From Maribacter sp. (lineage in GTDB: Bacteria; Bacteroidota; Bacteroidia; Flavobacteriales; Flavobacteriaceae), in the NCBI GenBank assembly GCA_011050675.1, contig DRFI01000013.1, forward strand, positions 44,809 through 108,808: a stretch of DNA of 64,000 nt, written 5' to 3'. Made by a program: the position numbers and the translations under genes. Below the pieces are notes generated by a model. The model searched no databases, was not told where the DNA came from, and saw only the letters and a program-made list of their open reading frames with translations. How positions within the stretch are numbered: the stretch's first letter is position 1; every line of letters begins with the position of its first letter. This document shows positions 57,433 through 64,000 of this stretch, piece after piece.

Positions 57433-57514
57433 ACGCAGGATTGAAAAGGGAAGTGCCGAGAAAGGAATTTAAACATACGCGAAAGGAAGTAATGTTTTGC
57501 GATAGAAAAAGTAT

Positions 57515-58486
57515 ATGAATATAGAGTTGCTACGTAAAGATATTAGGGTGAAAGAGTTGTTTAGAAATAGCTACATTAATAACTCTGTGCAGTTCAACGA
57601 AGTAGAGGTAACAACTAAGGATAATACTTCTTTTATAAGAGGAGCCAACTTTTCTAATGCAAAATTAATTCAACAATTTGATTCTGAGATTTGTGTTACC
57701 AGTGATAAACATTTAATTAAATTTCATTTTTCTTTAGAGGGAGCATACAATTACCAGCCATTAAGGCACATAAAATATTTGGTTCAAATTCCCGAGAATC
57801 ACTGTAATATGTTTTACTATCCAACAACTGAGGGTAGGGATATTTTCTTTAAGAGTAACGCTAAGTTGTTTGAGATTTATGTTAAGCCTAGTTTGTTGCA
57901 AAATCTTTTAGGGACTGAATTTGAAAATTCCTTTAAGAAATTAAAAGAGGCTATTGTCCATTCTAATTCATTTGTATTGTGGGACAAAAGTAAATTTATA
58001 CCCCCTAACATTCGAAGTAAGATTAATGAGATCATACAGTGTCCATATAAAGGCGAGATTAGAAAAACATATTTAGAAAGTAAGCTTACGGTACTATTAA
58101 TAGATTTTCTCCTGGGAAGACAGACTTCTAAACTCTCCAAGAACAATATAAAATTGCTGAATTCAGACTATCTGGCGTTGGTGAAAGTAGAGGCTTACAT
58201 AAGAAAGAACTTGAAGGAACCATTAAAAATCTTGGATTTGGCAGATATAGCAGGATTTAATACCACAAAGTTAAAAAGAGATTTTAAAAAGGTATATGGA
58301 GTTCCTGTATTCAAGTATATAACTGCTTTGAGAATGGAGGCTGCCAAAACTTTAATTACGCAAGATGGAGCAACTATTGCATTTGCAGCATATGAAGTTG
58401 GTTATGCCAATCCACAACATTTTACGACTGCATTCAAAAGAACTATGGGGTATGTACCAAGCGAGTTAAAACCTGCAGTTCAATAA
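57515..58486 (+). CDS. AraC-family transcriptional regulator (PchR-like)
   Basis: The 323-residue protein has an N-terminal sensory part (about 1-215, with KHLIKFHFSLEGAYNYQPLR resembling the PchR/YbtA group) and a C-terminal AraC helix-turn-helix pair (about 225-323: ILDLADIAGFNTTKLKRDFK, YEVGYANPQHFTTAFKRTMG). It is divergent from the TonB receptor gene, sharing 148 bases of control region. PchR-like regulators activate siderophore receptor genes when the ferric siderophore is bound, which fits. The target is inferred from position. Confidence 0.92.
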   Translation: MNIELLRKDIRVKELFRNSYINNSVQFNEVEVTTKDNTSFIRGANFSNAKLIQQFDSEICVTSDKHLIKFHFSLEGAYNYQPLRHIKYLVQIPENHCNMFYYPTTEGRDIFFKSNAKLFEIYVKPSLLQNLLGTEFENSFKKLKEAIVHSNSFVLWDKSKFIPPNIRSKINEIIQCPYKGEIRKTYLESKLTVLLIDFLLGRQTSKLSKNNIKLLNSDYLALVKVEAYIRKNLKEPLKILDLADIAGFNTTKLKRDFKKVYGVPVFKYITALRMEAAKTLITQDGATIAFAAYEVGYANPQHFTTAFKRTMGYVPSELKPAVQ

Positions 58487-58541
58487 TTCGTTTGCCATGT
58501 AAGGTTACCTTAGAGTTTACAATTGGTATTGAACTGAAATC

Positions 58542-59342
58542 TTATTTAATTAACATTTTAAGTATATGTTCAACACCATTATCATCATTACTCAGCGTTT
58601 CGTACTTGGCAATTTTCTTTACATTAGGATGTGCATTTTTCATAGCAAAGCCAAAATCTGACAAAGCAAGCATCTCTAGATCATTGTTGTAGTCACCGAA
58701 TACCATTATTTCATCTGAATTTAGGTTGTAGGTTTTCATTAATTTTTCTAAGGCGTACCCTTTATTGGCATTCATACTTGAAATGTCTAACCAATTTTCT
58801 CCAGAGACCTTAACCTTCATATTATCTTCAAAGTGTTTTACGAAAGGATAAATATGTTGCTCAGAACTTTCAAAATGATAAATGGCAATTTTAATGACTT
58901 CAGATTCGAAGTTAGATAGATTGTCTACTATTTCATATTCGGTATAATACTCAGCTAATTTTTCGGCAAATTCGTTAGACTTGTTAGTAAGGTATGCTTT
59001 ATGTTTAGTGCATATAACTGGATGAATTCCTGGTATTTCATTAATGGTTTTCAATATATCTTCGACGTAATTTTTGTGGAGAGGAGTAGCTAAAAGCTCA
59101 GTTTGCTGTTTCATTGCAAAGCCACCGTTTTCAGCAATAACTATGATATCATCTTTAATAGTATATAATTTATCAATTATGCTATTATACTGTCTTCCAC
59201 TTGCGGCTACAAAGATGATACCTTGAGATTTTAAACCTTCAAAGAGTTCAAAGAAATGGTCACTAACTTGATGTTTTGAGTTTAGAAGAGTCCCATCCAT
59301 ATCAGAAACAACCATTTTTATCTTTGATAAATCCATATACAT
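58542..59342 (-). CDS. HAD-family hydrolase, Cof type
   Basis: The 266-residue protein has HAD motif I (VVSDMDGTLLN), the motif II region (FVAASGR), a C2 cap, and motifs III/IV (the NKGYALEKLM helix, then VFGDYNNDLEML). It is a Cof/YbiV-type phosphatase with a sugar-phosphate or vitamin-phosphate substrate, not identifiable here. Start at 59342 or the second ATG six bases later. It is divergent from the YjbQ gene. Confidence 0.92.
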   Translation of the reverse strand: MYMDLSKIKMVVSDMDGTLLNSKHQVSDHFFELFEGLKSQGIIFVAASGRQYNSIIDKLYTIKDDIIVIAENGGFAMKQQTELLATPLHKNYVEDILKTINEIPGIHPVICTKHKAYLTNKSNEFAEKLAEYYTEYEIVDNLSNFESEVIKIAIYHFESSEQHIYPFVKHFEDNMKVKVSGENWLDISSMNANKGYALEKLMKTYNLNSDEIMVFGDYNNDLEMLALSDFGFAMKNAHPNVKKIAKYETLSNDDNGVEHILKMLIK

Positions 59343-59428
59343 TCAATTTTGCTGTAAAGATATTTGAATGCGGGTTAACAAGGGGGGTAAAGCTTAAAGT
59401 TTTACCTTTATTTAATAAATCATATAAG

Positions 59429-59851
59429 ATGAAGTTGTTTCAAAAAGAGATAGTTCTGCCTGCATATTTAAGAGGGTTTCACATTATTACAGAACATATA
59501 GTTTCAAAAGTACCAGAGATAAAAGAAATGAATAATGGTTTTCTACAGGTATTTATAAAACATACATCTGCAAGTCTTACTATTAATGAGAATGCAGATC
59601 CTACTGTAAGAGAAGATTTTGAATCACATATTAATATTTTAGTACCTGAAAATGCACCATATTATAAACATGACTATGAGGGGGCAGATGATATGCCAGC
59701 GCATATTAAATCTTCATTAATGGGTGCATCTGTACAAGTGCCGGTAACAAATGGCAAATTAAATATGGGTATATGGCAAGGAATTTATCTTTGTGAACAT
59801 AGAAATTATGCGTCAGGTAGAAACCTTGTATTGACATTGTGGGGAAATTGA
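59429..59851 (+). CDS. YjbQ family protein (UPF0047)
   Basis: The 140-residue length is typical of the family. Conserved segments: QVFIKHTSASLTINENADPT, DDMPAHIKSSLMG and GIWQGIYLCEHR, which carry the His and Asp/Glu residues of the proposed active site. Family members show weak thiamine-phosphate synthase activity in some tests; the true role is uncertain. I use ATG 59429: the longer frame would start inside the HAD gene on the other strand. The EF-hand gene follows 32 bases later. Confidence 0.92.
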   Translation: MKLFQKEIVLPAYLRGFHIITEHIVSKVPEIKEMNNGFLQVFIKHTSASLTINENADPTVREDFESHINILVPENAPYYKHDYEGADDMPAHIKSSLMGASVQVPVTNGKLNMGIWQGIYLCEHRNYASGRNLVLTLWGN

Positions 59852-59883
59852 TTTAACTTAAGTTCAATAAAAACAAGAGAATT

Positions 59884-60162
59884 ATGACAACTGAAGAATC
59901 TATTTTAAATAAGATACAAATACTCATTACTAATCATTTTGAAACACCTGAAATGGCATTTGATTTTTTTGATGAGGATAATGACCAGAAACTCACAAAA
60001 GGGGAGATAGTTAAGCTATTGAAGGAAGCTGAAATAAGCGGATTTATAAGAGGTATTGTAGGGTCAAAGCTTATTGAAGGATATGATAAGAATGGTGATG
60101 AGCTAATAGATTGGGAGGAATTTAAAGCGGCTATTGCTAAAATTAAAAAATCCGATTCGTGA
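59884..60162 (+). CDS. Small EF-hand calcium-binding protein
   Basis: The 92-residue protein carries two EF-hand loops: DEDNDQKLTKGE (about 28-39) and DKNGDELIDWEE (about 68-79), both with intact acidic positions 1, 3, 5 and 12. No signal peptide, so it is probably a cytoplasmic calcium buffer or sensor. Its stop codon lies inside the loop of the terminator hairpin. Confidence 0.88.
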   Translation: MTTEESILNKIQILITNHFETPEMAFDFFDEDNDQKLTKGEIVKLLKEAEISGFIRGIVGSKLIEGYDKNGDELIDWEEFKAAIAKIKKSDS

Positions 60163-60175
60163 GAATCGGATTTTT
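60146..60175. terminator. Bidirectional terminator overlapping the EF-hand stop
   Basis: A 13-bp stem (60146-60158 with 60163-60175) around a four-base loop that contains part of the TGA stop. T runs on both strands, so it also ends the thrS-rplT operon. Confidence 0.9.
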
Positions 60176-60197
60176 CAAAAGTGAGATTGTTATTAAT

Positions 60198-60542
60198 TTA
60201 TTTTACCTGATCTACAACTGCCTTAAAGGCATCTGGGTGATTCATTGCTAAATCTGCAAGAACTTTTCTGTTCAGTTCTATATTTTTAGCTTTTACTTTT
60301 CCCATAAATTGAGAGTAGGACATTCCGTGTTGTCTGGCACCTGCATTAATACGGGTAATCCATAATGAACGGAAAGTTCTTTTCTTGTTTCTACGATCTC
60401 TGTAAGCATATAACATTGCTTTTTCAACCGCATTTTTGGCTACTGTCCAAACGTTTTTACGTCTTCCAAAGTAACCTTTGGCTTGCTTCATCACCTTTTT
60501 TCTTCTGGCTCTAGAAGCTACTGCATTTACTGATCTTGGCAT
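60198..60542 (-). CDS. rplT: 50S ribosomal protein L20
   Basis: The 114-residue basic protein shows the L20 pattern: [60 protein letters not shown] and [15 protein letters not shown]. It binds 23S rRNA early in 50S assembly and in other bacteria also represses its own operon. It is last in thrS-infC-rpmI-rplT. Confidence 0.98.
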   Translation of the reverse strand: MPRSVNAVASRARRKKVMKQAKGYFGRRKNVWTVAKNAVEKAMLYAYRDRRNKKRTFRSLWITRINAGARQHGMSYSQFMGKVKAKNIELNRKVLADLAMNHPDAFKAVVDQVK

Positions 60543-60638
60543 TTTTTCTAATTTTTTGTAGTAGGCGCCCTCTTTATTTTAAGGAACTTTTATGGCCTAA
60601 CTCCATGGTTAATAATTTTACCTTTTAAAGAACTTGGT

Positions 60639-60836
60639 CTACTTTAAACGTAACTGTTCTTTAATACTGTTAACATCTGCTTGATGAACTAAACCATCAT
60701 GTGTTAACCTAAGCTTACGCTTTTTAGACTTTTTAGTCAAGATGTGACTCTTAAAGGCGTGCTTTCTTTTAATTTTACCTGTACCTGTAAGCTTAAAACG
60801 CTTTTTAGCACTGGATTTTGTTTTTTGTTTAGGCAT
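60639..60836 (-). CDS. rpmI: 50S ribosomal protein L35
   Basis: The 65-residue very basic protein starts [20 protein letters not shown] and contains [24 protein letters not shown] sequence, the L35 pattern (here [11 protein letters not shown]). It lies 96 bases before rplT and 116 bases after infC, with a hairpin in the latter gap. Confidence 0.97.
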   Translation of the reverse strand: MPKQKTKSSAKKRFKLTGTGKIKRKHAFKSHILTKKSKKRKLRLTHDGLVHQADVNSIKEQLRLK

Positions 60837-60872
60837 TTTCTCCTAGTTTATATATTAATCTCACTTTGCATG

Positions 60873-60906
60873 CTAAACGCTGCCTACAATTGCAAGCAGC
60901 GTTTAG
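60873..60906 (-). promoter_or_regulatory. Stable hairpin between infC and rpmI
   Basis: An 11-bp perfect stem (60873-60883 with 60896-60906) with a 12-base loop, 46 bases after the infC stop and 37 bases before rpmI. No T run follows, so it is not a plain terminator. It may be a control site for the ribosomal protein genes, as L20 binds a structure in this gap in E. coli. Confidence 0.6.
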
Positions 60907-60952
60907 TATTTTATAAATAGATTCGGTCGCAGAACGAAGCCGAATTATTATT

Positions 60953-61510
60953 TTACTTTCCTTTAGTCTTAGGGGCAATGAACATCGTCATACGCTTACC
61001 TTCTAATTTAGGCATCTGTTCTACCTTTCCTAACTCTTCTAATTCAGAAGCTAGTTTTAATAATAAAATTTCACCCTGATCTTTATAAACAATAGAACGA
61101 CCTTTAAAAAAAACGTATGCTTTTAATTTAGCTCCTTCTTGAAGAAATTTTTCAGCATGTTTCTTTTTAAAGTCATAATCATGATCATCTGTATTAGGAC
61201 CAAATCTTATTTCCTTAACTACAACCTTGGAAGCTTTCGCTTTCATGGCTTTATCCCTTTTCTTTTGTTCGTATAAAAACTTTTTATACTCCATTATTTT
61301 ACAAACAGGAGGGTCTGCTTTTGGGGAAATCTCCACCAAATCCAAACCTAATTCTACTGCTTTCTCAAGAGCCTGAGGAAAAGGATATACACCTACTTCA
61401 ACATTGTCACCTACCAACCTAACTTTTGGGGCCGTTATCTTTTCATTGATATTGTGGGGATTCTTATTTTCCCTTCTAGGTTGTGGTCGAAATCTTTTAC
61501 GTATTGCTAT
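60953..61510 (-). CDS. infC: Translation initiation factor IF-3, starting at ATA
   Basis: The 185-residue protein shows the IF-3 layout: [52 protein letters not shown], then the C-terminal domain with [20 protein letters not shown] and [10 protein letters not shown]. The frame is open upstream to TAA with no ATG, GTG or TTG before the conserved N-terminus; the codon at the right place is ATA (61510-61508). infC is well known for rare start codons (AUU in E. coli) read poorly by IF-3 itself, giving self-control. The first standard candidate, TTG at 61417, would remove the first 31 residues. It begins 24 bases after the thrS stop. Confidence 0.93.
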   Translation of the reverse strand: MAIRKRFRPQPRRENKNPHNINEKITAPKVRLVGDNVEVGVYPFPQALEKAVELGLDLVEISPKADPPVCKIMEYKKFLYEQKKRDKAMKAKASKVVVKEIRFGPNTDDHDYDFKKKHAEKFLQEGAKLKAYVFFKGRSIVYKDQGEILLLKLASELEELGKVEQMPKLEGKRMTMFIAPKTKGK

Positions 61511-61534
61511 GACTAAATATTTTTAATTAAACTT

Positions 61535-63481
61535 TTATTCTTTAAACGTCTTTAAGGTACTATTTATTTCTTTATTGACCAAGTCTGTAAACATAGTTAC
61601 GTCTATCGCTCCTAAGTCTTCACCTCCGTGTTTACGCACAGAAATCGTATTTGCAACTTCATCATTTTCCCCAACGATAAGCATAAATGGTATTTTACTC
61701 ATTTCTGCTTCTCGTATTTTCTTACCAATTGTCTCGTTTCTACTATCGATAAGGGCGCGAATTTCGTTATTTTCTAGGGATTTTAAAACTTTTTCAGCAT
61801 ATTTTTCATGTTTTTCGCTAACAGGAAGAATTATTGCTTGTTCAGGGGTTAACCATAAAGGGAAATTACCACCAGTATGTTCCAATAATAGAGCAATAAA
61901 ACGTTCCATACTTCCAAATGGAGCACGGTGAATCATTACTGGTCTATGTAGTTCGTTATCACTGCCTTTATAAGTTAAATCAAACCGTTCTGGTAGATTG
62001 TAATCTACTTGAATTGTTCCTAGTTGCCATTGTCTTCCTAAGGCATCTTTAACCATGAAATCTAACTTCGGACCGTAAAAAGCGGCTTCACCACTTTCTA
62101 TAACATAATTCAGCCCTTTTTCTTTAGCTGCATTTATTATCGCTTGTTCAGCTTTTTCCCAGTTTTCAACTGATCCAATGTATTTTTCTGGATTGTCTAA
62201 ATCGCGGACAGATACTTGAGCGGTGTAATTGTCAAAACCTAATGATTCTAATACATATAAAGATAGGTCAATAACATTTTTAAATTCTTCGTCAAGTTGA
62301 TCTGGTGTACAGAAAATATGTGCGTCATCTTGAGTGAATCCTCTAACTCTTGTAAGTCCATGAAGTTCTCCACTTTGTTCGTACCTATATACTGTACCAA
62401 ACTCAGCAAATCTTTTAGGAAGCTCTCTATAGCTAAAAGGCTTTGCATTGTAAATTTCACAGTGATGAGGGCAATTCATTGGTTTTAATAAGAATTCCTC
62501 ATCTTCTTTAGGAGTATGTATCGGTTGAAAGCTATCTGCCCCATACTTTTCATAATGGCCAGAAGTTACATAAAGTTCTTTTTGACCAATATGTGGTGTA
62601 ATTACCATTTCATACCCAGCTTTCTTTTGCGCCTTTTTTAGAAATTGTTCAAGGCGTTCACGTAATGCGGCTCCTTTAGGTAACCATAAAGGTAAACCCT
62701 GTCCAACTTTTTGAGAGAAAGTGAATAGCTCTAACTCTTTTCCTAATTTTCTATGATCACGCTTTTTGGCTTCTTCTAAAAGTTCAAGATATTCAGTAAG
62801 TTCTTTTTGTTTAGGAAATGATATACCATATATACGAGTAAGCTGAGGGTTGTTTTCGTTTCCTCTCCAATATGCACCCGCAACACTTAAAATTTTGATT
62901 GCTTTTACAATACCTGTATTTGGTATGTGCCCACCTCTACATAAATCTGTAAATGTATCATGATCACAAAATGTTATAGTACCATCTTCCAAATTCTCTA
63001 TCAATTCTACTTTGTACTCGTTCCCTTGCTTTTTATAAAAGGTTAAAGCATCAGCTTTTGATACTTCTCTCATTTTATATTCATGCTTGCCTCGGGCTAT
63101 CTCTATTGCCTTTTTCTCGATAGCAAGAAAGTCTTTATCTGATATGGAACCATTAGGGAGTTCTATATCATAATAGAATCCATTGTCTATCGCTGGTCCT
63201 ATTGTTAATTTTACTCCAGGATAAAGTTCTTCTACAGCTTGTGCTACAATATGTGAGGTAGAATGCCAAAAAGCTGTTTTACCTTCCTTGTCATTCCACG
63301 TATATAATATTAAGCTGCCATCAGTTTCTAATGAGGTGACAGTTTCAACTATTGTATTGTTGAATTTTGCTGAAATAATATTACGAGCTAATCCCTCGCT
63401 AATGCTTTTTGCAACTTCTATAGGGGTTGTTCCTTTTTCAAACTCCTTAACCGATCCATCGGGTAGTGTAATTTTAATCAT
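61535..63481 (-). CDS. thrS: Threonyl-tRNA synthetase
   Basis: The 648-residue class II synthetase has a TGS domain (1-62), the N2 editing domain with [14 protein letters not shown] (zinc-like HxxxH) and the later SVAGAYWRG, a catalytic core with [15 protein letters not shown] and [18 protein letters not shown] (motif 2), motif 3 [18 protein letters not shown], and an anticodon-binding domain (about 545-648). Family length is about 640-650. A promoter lies just upstream and infC follows. Confidence 0.98.
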   Translation of the reverse strand: MIKITLPDGSVKEFEKGTTPIEVAKSISEGLARNIISAKFNNTIVETVTSLETDGSLILYTWNDKEGKTAFWHSTSHIVAQAVEELYPGVKLTIGPAIDNGFYYDIELPNGSISDKDFLAIEKKAIEIARGKHEYKMREVSKADALTFYKKQGNEYKVELIENLEDGTITFCDHDTFTDLCRGGHIPNTGIVKAIKILSVAGAYWRGNENNPQLTRIYGISFPKQKELTEYLELLEEAKKRDHRKLGKELELFTFSQKVGQGLPLWLPKGAALRERLEQFLKKAQKKAGYEMVITPHIGQKELYVTSGHYEKYGADSFQPIHTPKEDEEFLLKPMNCPHHCEIYNAKPFSYRELPKRFAEFGTVYRYEQSGELHGLTRVRGFTQDDAHIFCTPDQLDEEFKNVIDLSLYVLESLGFDNYTAQVSVRDLDNPEKYIGSVENWEKAEQAIINAAKEKGLNYVIESGEAAFYGPKLDFMVKDALGRQWQLGTIQVDYNLPERFDLTYKGSDNELHRPVMIHRAPFGSMERFIALLLEHTGGNFPLWLTPEQAIILPVSEKHEKYAEKVLKSLENNEIRALIDSRNETIGKKIREAEMSKIPFMLIVGENDEVANTISVRKHGGEDLGAIDVTMFTDLVNKEINSTLKTFKE

Positions 63482-63504
63482 TTGTCTTACATATTATAGG
63501 GGTG

Positions 63505-63535
63505 CAAAGATAATATGAACTATCCACGTCTACAA
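63505..63535 (-). promoter_or_regulatory. Promoter of the thrS-infC-rpmI-rplT operon
   Basis: On the minus strand: TTG (63535-63533), 20 bases, TATCTTTG (63512-63505), followed by CACC. Transcription would start about 18 bases before the thrS ATG, leaving a very short leader with no room for a T-box. Confidence 0.75.
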
Positions 63536-63789
63536 TAGAATGGTGTTATGTTTTGATCTTTGGTTTTATCGGGGTTGTTTGAGGAGTTGATTTGTTCGAT
63601 GTTATATAGTGGTAGTAGGGGGTGATGTGGTCATAATATATGATTGGGTAATTATAGTTTGTTATTGAATTTGGTATTGGGTTTGTAATTAAATGTGGTT
63701 GTGTGTTTTTTATTTTGGAGTTAAAATCCTGTAAACAAAGCTGTTGTGTGGGGTTGGAAAAAATTTGAATTATTTTGTTTTAAAAGTTG

Positions 63790-63819
63790 TTGTGTATTTA
63801 GAAATAGTGTGTACATTTG
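63790..63819 (+). promoter_or_regulatory. Upstream promoter (P1) of a probable rRNA operon
   Basis: TTG (63790-63792), 19 bases, TACATTTG (63812-63819), then CACC. Strong match to the Bacteroidota consensus. No protein gene follows; a second promoter of the same form lies 138 bases on. Confidence 0.75.
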
Positions 63820-63927
63820 CACCCCGCAAACGAGGAAGATTAGGTTTGGAATCGGGGGTCGGAAAGTTCATATATATGTTGATTGGGTTGGCGAGAAAAA
63901 AGAAAAAATATTTTTTTTCAAAATAAG

Positions 63928-63957
63928 TTGTCAGGTTAAAAAACAGTTGTATATTTG
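63928..63957 (+). promoter_or_regulatory. Downstream promoter (P2) of a probable rRNA operon
   Basis: TTG (63928-63930), 19 bases, TATATTTG (63950-63957), then CAGCCGC. The TTGTCAGGTTAAAAAACAG stretch between the boxes resembles, from memory, rRNA leader promoters of Flavobacteriaceae. The 16S gene itself would lie beyond base 64000. Confidence 0.78.
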
Positions 63958-63963
63958 CAGCCG

Positions 63964-63981
63964 CTTAGGGAAACACCTAAG
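63964..63981 (+). other. Leader hairpin after P2
   Basis: CTTAGG (63964-63969) pairs with CCTAAG (63976-63981) around GAAACA, right at the expected transcript start. It probably belongs to the 5' leader of the operon that begins beyond the window, possibly part of the processing stem. Confidence 0.55.
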
Positions 63982-64000
63982 GGAAACGAAGCGAGGAAGT

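Noticed and set aside
59276..59428. Longer N-terminus for the YjbQ protein
   Set aside because: It would start inside the divergent HAD gene; the family length fits ATG 59429.
61417..61417. TTG start for infC
   Set aside because: It would remove the conserved basic IF-3 N-terminus that is encoded in the same frame upstream.
63482..63540. T-box or other riboswitch before thrS
   Set aside because: The promoter leaves a leader of only about 18 bases, too short for either.

Overview
The window reads as chromosome of a member of the Bacteroidota, almost certainly a marine-type Flavobacteriaceae. The evidence is low GC (about one third by eye), promoters of the TTTG-N19-TAnnTTTG type, type IX secretion (T9SS) features (a type B C-terminal sorting domain next to PorP/SprF and OmpA-like proteins), CarboxypepD_reg/TonB receptors, LytTR regulators and an HNLRAP-type histidine kinase. 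I cannot fix the genus from sequence alone.

Layout. 1-6850 is signalling: a tightly packed plus-strand operon (PAS kinase, cut by the window edge; FIST sensor; second kinase; HPt; LytTR regulator) converges on a minus-strand CheY-like regulator and membrane sensor kinase. 7185-8425 is a decayed patch: a reading frame with one nonsense codon and a flippase-like gene that appears to lack its middle. 8662-13788 holds a GT4 glycosyltransferase, an unusual response-regulator/GT2 fusion, and an FUSC-type membrane protein; the two glycosyltransferase genes share a 14-base upstream motif. 13833-20228 is a minus-strand accessory stretch (CAT-like acetyltransferase, SMI1/KNR4 lipoprotein, CarboxypepD_reg protein, sulfatase, two poorly known proteins). 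20344-29368 is a minus-strand stress and metabolism block (MscS channel, universal stress protein, two GreA/GreB-like proteins, a Glu/Leu/Phe/Val dehydrogenase with a small Cys protein in front, an MCP-type four-helix protein, and an NtrC-type regulator with its kinase).

29902-42179 is a T9SS surface-protein module: a 3123-residue secreted protein (RCC1-like head, DUF11, a very long thrombospondin type 3 array containing 798-base tandem super-repeats, type B sorting tail), then PorP/SprF and OmpA/PD40 genes whose GC content is strikingly higher than their surroundings. 42398-53448 is mostly housekeeping: two identical tRNA-Lys genes, aroK, a phosphoribosyltransferase, an S4 protein, an FKBP lipoprotein, a beta-barrel protein, tgt, an LptF/G permease, an EamA transporter, accA, dnaB and a conserved secreted protein. 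53561-58486 is a TonB receptor/lipoprotein pair with a divergent AraC regulator, resembling a siderophore locus. 58542-60162 carries a HAD phosphatase, a YjbQ protein and an EF-hand protein. 60198-63481 is the thrS-infC-rpmI-rplT operon, with infC apparently starting at ATA. The last 220 bases hold two tandem strong promoters and a hairpin leader that look like the front of an rRNA operon lying beyond the window.

The most interesting items are the response-regulator/GT2 fusion with the shared upstream motif, the FIST/HPt/LytTR relay operon, the exact 798-base super-repeats in the giant T9SS protein, the compositional island of porP/ompA, and the ATA start of infC. All coordinates and motif matches were read by eye; no database search was run.
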